From the NCBI GenBank assembly GCA_045538175.1, contig JAZSQZ010000009.1:1-11583 (forward strand): DNA of 11,583 bases, read 5' to 3'. A program made the translations under genes and the position numbers. The notes under the pieces were generated by a model. That model made no database searches. It was not told the DNA's origin and saw only the letters and a list, made by a program, of their open reading frames with translations. Positions 1 to 6,984 of this stretch are shown piece after piece (position 1 is the first letter of the stretch; each line of letters begins with the position of its first letter). Source of the DNA: JAZSQZ01 sp045538175 (GTDB taxonomy: Bacteria > Bacillota > Clostridia > Christensenellales > UBA1242).

Positions 1-10
1 TATTTCTTGA

Positions 11-631
11 AGACGGAAAAGTACCGTGTGTTTGTTACGGCAGTCTTGTGCCAAAGGTCTTTTTTCAGGTATCGTTATATGCCCTGGATGTGGCAGAAAA
101 CTAGTAGGCAACTTCAAAAAGCCGACTACAGAAGGCGGAAATGGTACTTATGCATACAGATGTAATAAATTCCGTCAGGAAGGTACTTGTGAGTTCAGAT
201 ATTCTACTTCTGAACGCAAAATTGAAAAGCAGTTATTAACCAATTTAGAAACATATATTCAAAATGAAATTATCAAGGTTGAAAGCCTTGCTGATGTTGC
301 GCAGCCTAAAACTGATAATACCCTAAAAATTGAAGAATTGAAAAAGGAAATAGACAGACTTAATATGATGTTCAGAAAAGGAAGAATTGAAGAGGATGAA
401 TATGATACTGAATATCTTAAGTTGAATAAGGCATTGAAGAAAATTGATGTGGAAGAAAAGCCTGTTGAACGAAATTTAGATATTTTAAAAGGATTGCTTG
501 AAACAGACTATAAAGGGTTATACGAAGAATTAGACAGGGAACATAAGAAAGCATTTTGGCGCAACCTTATCAGAGAATTTAAGGTTGATGCTAATAAGAA
601 GATCGTGCCAGAAAGTATTATATTTTTTTAA
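11..631 (+). pseudogene. Large serine recombinase (phage integrase type), C-terminal part only
   Basis: This is the zinc-ribbon and coiled-coil end of a large serine site-specific recombinase, the class that integrates and excises prophages. Counting from the first possible start (GTG at 26), Cys19-x2-Cys22 and Cys46-x8-Cys55 form the recombinase zinc beta-ribbon, preceded by an FSGIV segment typical of the family. Residues about 98-150 are a charged helical coiled coil. The C-terminus (FWRNLIREFKVD) is also characteristic. The catalytic resolvase domain would lie to the left, outside the window. However, TGA at 8-10 closes this frame only 16 bases before the GTG, so the C-terminal part is cut off from any upstream catalytic part. 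One base added to the T run at 60-65 would join it to the other open frame, giving VFFSGIVICPGCG. It could be a true frameshift, a sequencing error, or a remnant. The family assignment is firm; intactness is unknown. Confidence 0.7.
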
Positions 632-641
632 TTAAAAGTTC

Positions 642-683
642 GTACTTTTTGGTGCGCTCCGTTCGGAGCATATATAAAAGTAC
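642..683. repeat. 42-bp nested inverted repeat downstream of the recombinase
   Basis: Outer arms GTACTTTT (642-649) and AAAAGTAC (676-683) and inner arms GCTCCG (656-661) and CGGAGC (664-669) share the same centre at 662/663 (TT). No T run follows on either strand, so it does not look like an ordinary intrinsic terminator. It could be a protein-binding or recombination site, or an RNA hairpin protecting the recombinase 3' end. The symmetry is seen directly; the function is unknown. Confidence 0.6.
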
Positions 684-725
684 ACCTTTTTAAAAAGGCT
701 ACAAACCCTGATATATCAACGATTT

Positions 726-752
726 AAGGACAGGTTCAATACCTGTCCTTTT
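726..752 (+). terminator. Intrinsic terminator after the recombinase, possibly bidirectional
   Basis: A perfect 10-bp stem, AAGGACAGGT (726-735) with ACCTGTCCTT (741-750), encloses the loop TCAAT and is followed by TTTT (749-752, partly in the stem) on the plus strand. It would end transcription of the plus-strand recombinase. It also lies just beyond the stop codon of the converging minus-strand gene at 763 and may serve it, although the tail on that strand is a weaker TTAAAT. Confidence 0.6.
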
Positions 753-762
753 AATATACCAT

Positions 763-1530
763 TTACTTATTCAGCTTTTCATCTTTTTCATATATGTAAT
801 CAAATATAAAATTCAAATCATCCGTAAACTGCATAACATCAATCATATCATCATCAATGTTTTCAGTGCGCTGGTATTTAATATAAGCATTGATGAAAGA
901 CTCTGCTTTTTTCATAACCTTAACCATTTCACCATAAACATCATAAGAAACATCCTCTTGTAAATTGTAATGTTCTATAGTAGTTCTTGCCACATCCAAC
1001 TTTCTATAACATTCCTTAAGGATATATACATTTTCATCAACAACATCTTCAAAATCATCTGAATCGCAATCATCAAGTTTACTGTATTTTTTCATCAAGT
1101 CTTTATATTCCTTGTAAATATCAGTACACATGCCTTTCAGCCTGTTCAGTTCTTCTTCAGGTAGGTTTTCTCTTCGTTCCTTGCGTTCTGCTTCTTCAAA
1201 TTCTCTCGCTCTTCGTTGCTCTTCCCTTTTTAGTTCTCTTTCTATCTGTTCATTCTGCTTTTTTAATAGTTTTTCAGTTTCTTCTTGAAGCCTTTTTGCT
1301 CTGATTTGTTCGGCTTTTAATTGCTGATCTAAAACTTCTTTTTTTCTCTTATTCACCTGTGTAGCCATCATTATGAAAAACAAGCCAACAAATAAAAATG
1401 GGAATAACAATAAGCCTACAACCATAAAAAATATTGCGAAACCGAAAAATATATTGTGGTAGGTTTCCAATTTCTTTAAGTCCGTTTCAGCTGCAATACT
1501 GCCCTTCTGTGGTGTCTTTTTCTTTGCCAT
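763..1530 (-). CDS. Unrecognised membrane-anchored coiled-coil protein (candidate prophage accessory gene)
   Basis: I do not recognise this 255-residue protein. The N-terminus is basic (MAKKKTPQKG). Residues about 25-58 are one long hydrophobic stretch broken by Pro44, reading as a tight membrane hairpin or one long membrane span. Residues about 60-125 are a highly charged coiled coil rich in Glu, Lys and Arg. The remainder is an acidic helical domain (about 128-255) with no catalytic motif that I can see. No signal-peptide cleavage site is evident, so the charged part is probably cytoplasmic. ATG at 1530 is chosen because GAAGGAG (1547-1541) sits 10 bases before it; the alternative TTG at 1536 is only 4 bases from that site. 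The gene follows the lysis terminator, has its own promoter and converges on the recombinase. Phages often carry lysogeny-expressed accessory genes (exclusion, defence, fitness) at this position, but such a role here is inference. Confidence 0.75.
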   Translation of the reverse strand: MAKKKTPQKGSIAAETDLKKLETYHNIFFGFAIFFMVVGLLLFPFLFVGLFFIMMATQVNKRKKEVLDQQLKAEQIRAKRLQEETEKLLKKQNEQIERELKREEQRRAREFEEAERKERRENLPEEELNRLKGMCTDIYKEYKDLMKKYSKLDDCDSDDFEDVVDENVYILKECYRKLDVARTTIEHYNLQEDVSYDVYGEMVKVMKKAESFINAYIKYQRTENIDDDMIDVMQFTDDLNFIFDYIYEKDEKLNK

Positions 1531-1540
1531 ATTCAATTCA

Positions 1541-1547
1541 CTCCTTC
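1541..1547 (-). promoter_or_regulatory. Ribosome binding site deciding the start of the 763-1530 gene
   Basis: GAAGGAG on the minus strand lies 10 bases before ATG 1530 but only 4 before the in-frame TTG at 1536, which favours the ATG. Confidence 0.6.
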
Positions 1548-1549
1548 AC

Positions 1550-1594
1550 TGCCAAATATTTACATTATAATACTATAATTTTTTAATTTTGGCA
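1550..1594. repeat. 7-bp inverted repeat flanking the promoter (possible operator)
   Basis: TGCCAAA (1550-1556) and TTTGGCA (1588-1594) are perfect inverted half-sites 38 bp apart centre to centre. One overlaps the -35 hexamer and the other falls just after the expected transcription start. This arrangement could let a repressor bind both sides. It may also be chance in AT-rich sequence. Confidence 0.35.
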
Positions 1595-1595
1595 A
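1567..1595 (-). promoter_or_regulatory. Sigma-A-type promoter of the accessory gene
   Basis: On the minus strand, TTGCCA (1595-1590, 5 of 6 to TTGACA) is followed after 17 bases by TATTAT (1572-1567, 5 of 6 to TATAAT). An overlapping TATAAT lies at 1569-1564 but at a 20-base spacing. The promoter sits directly behind the endolysin terminator, so the gene at 763-1530 can be expressed independently of the late operon. Confidence 0.5.
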
Positions 1596-1596
1596 C

Positions 1597-1630
1597 AAAA
1601 AAAGGCTAGGTCACAAGAACCTAGCCTTTT
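1597..1630 (-). terminator. Intrinsic terminator after the endolysin
   Basis: A perfect 12-bp stem (1600-1611 with 1619-1630) and a 7-base loop are followed on the minus strand by seven T residues (complement of A 1597-1603). It starts 4 bases after the endolysin stop and ends the lysis transcript. Confidence 0.9.
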
Positions 1631-1633
1631 CAT

Positions 1634-2704
1634 TTATGGCTTAATCAATTTACCTTGTTTAAGTAGATTAAGCATAGTTGTATTTTGTTTTGCAGTTCCC
1701 TCATAATCTTTTATACCATTAGCAGTAGCGATTTTTTCTCTATAAGCATATGTATACTGCTCATTAATACTTCTCAATGCTTCAGATATAGAGGTTGTGT
1801 TACCTGTGTATTTTTTAAAATATGAGGTGGTTTTATTGGTAGCTGATGTATTAGATGTACTTGTCTTATTTGATGTACTCTTAACACTTACGATATAGCC
1901 ATCAAATCCGGCTGCTTTGATTCGTGCAAGCATTTTTTCAGCATTACTCTTTACGCTATATGCCCCCACCTGAATTTTATATAAGTCATTAACTCTTGTA
2001 ATATAGGCATTAAATCCGGCTAACTTCACTTTATATAATTGATTGCTTGCGTTGGAAGCTTTTGAATATGCCCCTATCTGAACACGATACATCACATCAA
2101 TTTCAGTTTCAGGCTTGCTTTCTGTTTTAGTCATTGATTCTTTGATTGCTTTTCTAAAAGTGTCCATAGTATACCCCATATCCAAGCCTGTCCATAGATG
2201 TTCAGGGTCGGCATGGTTTGAAGATATGCCTAATCTGTTACCTTCTCTGTGTGAAACAATAACACCATCAGCAAGTGGATCAAGATTATATTCGTTACAT
2301 AAGAGCGCAAACAACTCTACTGCTGATTCATATGTTCTCTTAACCATTTCCCTGGCCTTTGTTTTATCTGTGGCAGTAAATGAAGCACCACCTGTATACT
2401 TAATCACATCAGGTTCACACATTTCTACACCGATATGTGTATCATTTGATGTGCCGCCGCCATGCCATCCTCTGTGATTCCAAGGTAATGTTTGATATAC
2501 TGTTCCTGTGTTTGCGTCAATAAATGCGTGAACACAGGCTCTATCATATGATGTCTTGTTCCAGTTTTTAATAAATACTGACGCATTTGGTTGTGGAGTT
2601 CCTACAGAATGAATCATAAGGCCTTTAACTTTAATAGTTTTACCTGCCTTATAACAAGGGTTATTTGTTAAGATGCTCTGAACAATATCACTTTTCTTTA
2701 ACAT
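1634..2704 (-). CDS. Endolysin: N-acetylmuramoyl-L-alanine amidase with SPOR domain
   Basis: This enzyme cuts the amide bond between N-acetylmuramic acid and L-alanine in peptidoglycan, lysing the host once the holin opens the membrane. Counting from ATG 2704 (356 residues): about 10-190 is an Amidase_2/PGRP-type zinc amidase with IHSVG (His32), IGVEMCEP (Glu94), VSHREG and NHADPEHLW (His164) as likely zinc and active-site elements. About 205-276 is a SPOR region made of two YRVQIGAYS/YKIQVGAYS half-repeats, a fold known to bind glycan strands. A Ser/Thr/Asn linker follows, then a C-terminal module (about 294-356, ending LLKQGKLIKP) of a kind I associate with clostridial phage amidases. An upstream in-frame start at 2764 would overlap the holin by 59 bases. 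ATG 2704 has GAGG 9 bases ahead and follows the holin stop by one base, so it is preferred. Confidence 0.93.
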   Translation of the reverse strand: MLKKSDIVQSILTNNPCYKAGKTIKVKGLMIHSVGTPQPNASVFIKNWNKTSYDRACVHAFIDANTGTVYQTLPWNHRGWHGGGTSNDTHIGVEMCEPDVIKYTGGASFTATDKTKAREMVKRTYESAVELFALLCNEYNLDPLADGVIVSHREGNRLGISSNHADPEHLWTGLDMGYTMDTFRKAIKESMTKTESKPETEIDVMYRVQIGAYSKASNASNQLYKVKLAGFNAYITRVNDLYKIQVGAYSVKSNAEKMLARIKAAGFDGYIVSVKSTSNKTSTSNTSATNKTTSYFKKYTGNTTSISEALRSINEQYTYAYREKIATANGIKDYEGTAKQNTTMLNLLKQGKLIKP

Positions 2705-2705
2705 T

Positions 2706-3173
2706 TTACTTTTCCTCGCTTTCTCCGTTAATATCTGTTTTTGCTTCGATTTGAGATTTGACATTCACAACTAGCTTTTCTAAAAAAGCCGGAAGTGGAA
2801 CACCAATATCCTTTAAATTTTCAAGTATAGAAATGATTTCATTACATACAAGCCATATAGCCACAACACAAGCCACCATAAAGGTAAATGGCATTAAAAA
2901 GCCGACCTGTGCTACTGCATAAATAACAAGTTTATCCACGATTGCACCAACCACAATTAAAAGCCACATGCACACCTTTTTTGTTATGCCCCTAATACCT
3001 TTGTAACTTGATATCTCCTGTCCTCTGAACTTACTCGCCCAAATGCCAGTTATATAATCAATAATGTTGCAAAGCACTAACAGGAATACAGGAACTGCCA
3101 GCGCACCAAGTAAACTTGATATCAAGCCAAAAACACTTGTAATAAATACTTTCACCTTATCTAATCTGTCCAT
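2706..3173 (-). CDS. Phage holin (TcdE-like toxin secretion/phage lysis holin family)
   Basis: This small membrane protein permeabilises the cytoplasmic membrane at the end of infection and lets the endolysin reach the wall. From ATG 3173 it has 155 residues. Hydrophobic segments lie at about 9-40, 67-83 and 88-114, followed by a charged tail ending ESEEK. The family signature is visible: IIDYITGIWASK, then SSYKGIRGITKK, then NEIISILENLKDIGVPLPAFL. This matches the Phage_holin_4 (Cph1/TcdE-type) family. The frame is open back to a TTG at 3209, but AGAGG (3186-3182) lies 8 bases before ATG 3173, so the ATG is chosen. It is followed one base later by the endolysin, forming the lysis pair. A terminator hairpin lies in its leader, so its expression must involve read-through or antitermination unless a promoter is hidden upstream. 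Confidence 0.9.
   Translation of the reverse strand: MDRLDKVKVFITSVFGLISSLLGALAVPVFLLVLCNIIDYITGIWASKFRGQEISSYKGIRGITKKVCMWLLIVVGAIVDKLVIYAVAQVGFLMPFTFMVACVVAIWLVCNEIISILENLKDIGVPLPAFLEKLVVNVKSQIEAKTDINGESEEK
2714..2717 (-). promoter_or_regulatory. Ribosome binding site deciding the endolysin start
   Basis: GAGG lies 9 bases before ATG 2704, inside the last codons of the holin gene. With stop and start one base apart, endolysin translation is probably coupled to holin translation. Confidence 0.6.
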
Positions 3174-3181
3174 CTTTAAAA

Positions 3182-3186
3182 CCTCT
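3182..3186 (-). promoter_or_regulatory. Ribosome binding site deciding the holin start
   Basis: AGAGG lies 8 bases before ATG 3173. The alternative TTG at 3209 falls at the base of a terminator hairpin and has no usable site before it. Confidence 0.6.
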
Positions 3187-3207
3187 TTCTTTCGTAATTT
3201 TATCCAC

Positions 3208-3239
3208 AAAAAAAGCCACTTCCGAAGAAGTGACTTTTT
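3208..3239 (-). terminator. Intrinsic terminator between the adhesin gene and the holin
   Basis: A 12-bp stem with one mismatch (3210-3221 with 3228-3239) and loop CTTCGG (minus strand) are followed on the minus strand by seven T residues (complement of A 3208-3214). It lies 19 bases after the adhesin stop and about 22 bases before the holin ribosome site. Confidence 0.85.
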
Positions 3240-3257
3240 AAGTTTCTATCATTTTTG

Positions 3258-5297
3258 TTAAACACCGATAACATATCTTAATACAAATCTGTTATTAGTA
3301 TAGGTTATTCCGTTTGCGCCTGTACCTGACAAGCCATTATTTGCGTGTCCTGTGATACCAGTAGGACGAATATATAAATATTTTGTAGCATAATATGACA
3401 GGTTGCTTGTAGTCATTTGGAAACAATGCCCTTTACCTGAATGCGTGTTAATAAGCTTCTTTGATATAAAAAAACTGTGGAATGTTTGGTCGGCAGCTGC
3501 GCCATCATAATATTCAGAGAACACAAGAACAATGCCTGTTGGCTGATTGCTTGCTGATTCTGTAAATTCAATAATGTGGTCGGCTGTCATAAATTTACCA
3601 CCGGACCATAACAATGTTCCTGCATAATCCGATACACATACCCATTCGCCCCAAGACGATTGATAGTATACACGTTCAAATACTCTTGCATCTGTTTTTC
3701 GGCACATTGAAAACCTTTGTTTTAACTGACCACTATCACCCATTCCCATAACTTCAAGGGTGAATGTACCTGTTGTCGCAGGCGCATTTAGATAGTTGTA
3801 TGTAGTGATATTTGCACCAACATAGGTATTAGGTGTCAGCACATCATTTAGATCTGTTTCAGGTTCAAGTGTTGGGTGAAGTATGCCACCCATAAATCTT
3901 GTCTTAAAACCAATATCAAGCACACCTTCAAGTTCTGCAATTTTACCCAAAGCCATTCCCAAACCACTTGCAAGCCAATGCATTAAGGAAAAGCCTGTTG
4001 ATAACCTTGCTGATTTAATAGCTTCATCAATATCATCAACTGCTCGAACCCTTATATTGTAAGATGAACTTGTGTCTAAATCATCAATATAGTGGAGCGC
4101 ATTTACAAGGTTATAATTGCCCCTGTCTTCTTTAAGTTCGATACTCTGATATTCTGTTTCAGTTGTTTTCTTATATTCAAGATAATAGGTTGCCGAATTT
4201 AGATTGTTTAATGGCGATATGCTCGCATTAATCGTAACTTCGGCAGTAGTTCCCTGAATATCTTCTTCATTTGTTTCAGCATTAACTCTCTTTACCTTTA
4301 TTGTTCCGATAGTAGGCTTTTCATAGTCAATAACAGTAAACTTAACATCTTCTGCAAATCCGGTTCTACCTCTTGCATCAGTCATTGATGCAGATATAGT
4401 CTTGGTTCCTGCTTTTGTAAATGTATGTGTTGTATTATTAACTGAACCTATATAAGAAAGTTCTGCGCTCCATATATGGATTGACAATATCGGTGAACCA
4501 TATGCTAAAGCGTGGTTCATTAATATCTTTACTTTTGATAAGCCTTTTACATAATCGCCATATTTACTCTTGTAATCTGTGGTGTCACTATGCGTAATCT
4601 CACAAGTTGGGATTGCATAAAAAGAACAACTAATAGTCTTTGTATTTGAACCTAAACTTGTACTACCATTGTATGTGGTAATTGTAAAGGTGATTGATAC
4701 CTTACTACTCGTTGTGTTTTGGTATGCTAAATCCATTGGTGGAGTCCATTTTATACTTGTACTACTTGTTTTTGTAACAATAGTTCCTGATACATCACCG
4801 CATTTATATGTGATTGTGTGAGTAAATGCACTTGAACTTCTATTAATAGTCAATGTCTGCTCTACACCTAATTCGCCATTGCTTGCAGTTAATGTTGATT
4901 TTCTTGGAATAGTAGTCAATGTTCCTGAACCTGAACCTGACTTTGTACCAATACTTGAACCACTAAATGTAATTCCAAATTCCTGACTAAATGAATAACT
5001 AAATGTTTTTGTTCCGTCTGAATTATGAGCAATGGTTGTTGTTCCGCTTGCTAAAGTTTTGGTTGTATTACTACTGATTCCAACAGTATTAGTGCCACTA
5101 TACTTTGTGCCATTCACAGTAACCGACCAATCTTTACTTGCACTTGATGAAATCGCACCGGAAGAAGCAGCTATAAGTTGAAGTTTCCAAGATACAACTG
5201 AACTATTACCTGTTACCGATTGGCTTGATAGTGTCCAAGTGAATTTAAGGGTGTCATAATTCGTGACTTTTACGCTTGTACTTCCACTAGTTGCCAT
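3258..5297 (-). CDS. DUF859-type phage tail adhesin / receptor-binding protein
   Basis: This is the probable host-recognition protein at the tail tip. From ATG 5297 it has 679 residues. About 1-430 is a Ser/Thr-rich stretch of beta-sandwich domains typical of DUF859 siphovirus proteins, including HNSDGTKTFSYSFSQ and a TIPRKS junction. About 435-472 is the family hinge (GLGMALGKIAELEGVLDIG). About 475-552 resembles the pyocin knob, from DLNDVLTP to SSWGEWV. About 562-679 is a conserved C-terminal head from LLWSGGKFMTADHIIEF to NNRFVLRYVIGV, which I recognise from streptococcal and clostridial phage fibres. An in-frame GTG at 5306 is less likely because AGG (5308-5306) is then too close; it lies 8 bases before the ATG. 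The start overlaps the end of the tal gene by 11 bases, suggesting translational coupling. The family call is strong; the receptor is unknown. Confidence 0.88.
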   Translation of the reverse strand: MATSGSTSVKVTNYDTLKFTWTLSSQSVTGNSSVVSWKLQLIAASSGAISSSASKDWSVTVNGTKYSGTNTVGISSNTTKTLASGTTTIAHNSDGTKTFSYSFSQEFGITFSGSSIGTKSGSGSGTLTTIPRKSTLTASNGELGVEQTLTINRSSSAFTHTITYKCGDVSGTIVTKTSSTSIKWTPPMDLAYQNTTSSKVSITFTITTYNGSTSLGSNTKTISCSFYAIPTCEITHSDTTDYKSKYGDYVKGLSKVKILMNHALAYGSPILSIHIWSAELSYIGSVNNTTHTFTKAGTKTISASMTDARGRTGFAEDVKFTVIDYEKPTIGTIKVKRVNAETNEEDIQGTTAEVTINASISPLNNLNSATYYLEYKKTTETEYQSIELKEDRGNYNLVNALHYIDDLDTSSSYNIRVRAVDDIDEAIKSARLSTGFSLMHWLASGLGMALGKIAELEGVLDIGFKTRFMGGILHPTLEPETDLNDVLTPNTYVGANITTYNYLNAPATTGTFTLEVMGMGDSGQLKQRFSMCRKTDARVFERVYYQSSWGEWVCVSDYAGTLLWSGGKFMTADHIIEFTESASNQPTGIVLVFSEYYDGAAADQTFHSFFISKKLINTHSGKGHCFQMTTSNLSYYATKYLYIRPTGITGHANNGLSGTGANGITYTNNRFVLRYVIGV

Positions 5298-6984
5298 TAC
5301 TATCACCTACTTTCAAAAACATCAATGAGCCATCTGTACGAGGTACATATGCGAAATTTCCAAATTGCGCTCGTTCATTAACCCTAATAACGATATTTCC
5401 TGTATAAAAATTCTCACCATCCCAAGAGCCAAACTGCACACCATTTCTGTAAAAAATAATACCCGCTTCATTATCTAATTGAAGCGTAACTGCATTATCT
5501 CCACTTCCAATAGTGATTCCGTTTTCTGACATACTTATATATTTATACAGTTCTGTAAATTTGCTTTGTAATTCACCATTAACTTCTGTTATTTGCTCTG
5601 TAGTGGTTGAAAAATATGCCAATATTTCACCTGACATTATTTCAAGTTGTGTCGCTACAGTTTCTGCAAACTCTTCATTATCAACCTTATTCACATAGTT
5701 TTCTTCAATTCCAAGTAAGATATTATCCATACTTTGTTGAATAATAGAATAAAGTTGCGTACTCTCATTTGTCAGTTTTTCATTTGTCACATAATTACTT
5801 TCGATTTTTCCAATGGTAGACTCAAATATATTTAGTTTATTGGATTGTTCCACTTGCAAGTCACTCAATGTTTTAAAATTATCCCCTACTTCGATTGAAG
5901 ATGATACATCACTATTAACGATATCAATATTTTTCTTAATAATTCTTGAAACATCATCAATGTCAAGGAGTTTGTTTTTAATAGGGTGGTAATTATACAC
6001 ATCAAAATCGTCGATATCTAAACCTAGCAAAGACAAATCTAATGCAGTTATCGTATATTTAACCAATACCTTATTATTGTTTACAAGATACTCCTGACCT
6101 TTTGCAAGTAGATTGGTTGCGTCTGTTACATCATCAAAATATACATAACCCACTTTAATACCGAATTTTTTCAATGCGTTTGTGTCTTCAATATAATTCA
6201 GACCACCATTTACACTTGTAATATCAAGCCTTTCCTCGGTTTCTACTATATCGGTTGTTACATTCCCATTAATATCTGTGGTTGTGATTTCTTTGGTCAA
6301 TTTTACGCCCAAAGGAATCAGCCTTGTTATATATGATGACGGATCGTTTTCTTTTGAAATAGATTTCATGTTTTTAGATAATGCTATTTCAGTTGTTTTT
6401 GTTCCGCCTAATTCAGGCATATAATCTAAATAGTTGATACCATTCTCAACCCTAAATGTAATTTCGCCGCCAAGCTTATCAATCAACTTTTCCTGAATGG
6501 TTTTCCAACTATTTTCTCGCTGAATACCAACAAACACATTATCATTAGCATCTTCCACAGTTACAATACCGAGTTCAAAGTGCTTGTAATCTTCTACCTG
6601 TGAATTATGTACATCTAAAATATGTTGTAGCAACCCTATAACTGTCCAATTCTGTTCTTCAATATATGTCTGCATACTGTCACATAAAAAACCTAAATAA
6701 CTTTCGCACATAACTTCTTTTGTGATTAATCCGTTAGAATCCATAGCAGGTCTTGAATATAAAACTCTGCCATGAAACTCATAACGATTTTTATTTGTGT
6801 TAAATACATTAACAAGAGTTTGATAATCATATATTCGATTAAACCCTAAATTGGAAGGGAGAAGTGAAAGAGAAAAGGAATCAATAGCATTGATTCCTTT
6901 AACAACTTTACCACTCTTCAATTTTCTTGATTTACTATGTATTTTTGTCGGTATTCTGTTATTAAAAATTGTTACTTCATACAT
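5287..6984 (-). CDS. Tail-associated hub protein (Tal; prophage tail/endopeptidase family)
   Basis: This forms the central hub that closes the tail tube below Dit and carries the adhesins. It has 565 residues. Residues 1-365 match the Prophage_tail (phage minor structural protein N-terminal) fold, including FHGRVLYSRP, the VMCESYLGFLCD segment and SSYITRLIPLG. Residues about 370-480 are a helical, coiled-coil-like stalk. Residues about 483-565 are a beta-rich tip with GITIGSGDNAVTLQL, IIFYRNGVQFGSWDG and FGNFAYVPRTDGSLMFLKVG, commonly found at the end of Firmicute phage Tal proteins. I see no added lysozyme, CHAP or peptidase M23 motif, so wall-cutting activity is not shown. Its ATG overlaps the Dit stop in TAATG, with GAGG 7 bases ahead, so the two are coupled. 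Its 3' end overlaps the adhesin gene. Confidence 0.9.
   Translation of the reverse strand: MYEVTIFNNRIPTKIHSKSRKLKSGKVVKGINAIDSFSLSLLPSNLGFNRIYDYQTLVNVFNTNKNRYEFHGRVLYSRPAMDSNGLITKEVMCESYLGFLCDSMQTYIEEQNWTVIGLLQHILDVHNSQVEDYKHFELGIVTVEDANDNVFVGIQRENSWKTIQEKLIDKLGGEITFRVENGINYLDYMPELGGTKTTEIALSKNMKSISKENDPSSYITRLIPLGVKLTKEITTTDINGNVTTDIVETEERLDITSVNGGLNYIEDTNALKKFGIKVGYVYFDDVTDATNLLAKGQEYLVNNNKVLVKYTITALDLSLLGLDIDDFDVYNYHPIKNKLLDIDDVSRIIKKNIDIVNSDVSSSIEVGDNFKTLSDLQVEQSNKLNIFESTIGKIESNYVTNEKLTNESTQLYSIIQQSMDNILLGIEENYVNKVDNEEFAETVATQLEIMSGEILAYFSTTTEQITEVNGELQSKFTELYKYISMSENGITIGSGDNAVTLQLDNEAGIIFYRNGVQFGSWDGENFYTGNIVIRVNERAQFGNFAYVPRTDGSLMFLKVGDSNGN

Noticed and set aside
692..754. tRNA-like element: 5-bp stem ACAGG/CCTGT with a 7-base TTCAATA loop, flanked by AAAAGG/CCTTTT
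   Set aside because: It mimics a T arm and acceptor stem, but the intervening 31 bases are too short and form no D or anticodon arm. A terminator stem explains it better.
1531..1536. TTG at 1536 as start of the accessory gene
   Set aside because: It is only 4 bases from the GAAGGAG site; ATG 1530 has better spacing and codon.
2115..2477. 120-codon plus-strand open frame inside the endolysin gene
   Set aside because: It is opposite the conserved amidase domain, with low-complexity content and no recognisable start context, so a shadow frame.
3258..5297. Possible diversity-generating retroelement target in the adhesin C-terminus
   Set aside because: No reverse transcriptase, template repeat or adenine-biased variable repeat was seen in the window.
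5287..6984. Wall-degrading domain in the Tal protein
   Set aside because: Although the family is often labelled endopeptidase, I find no CHAP, M23 or lysozyme motif in the 565 residues.
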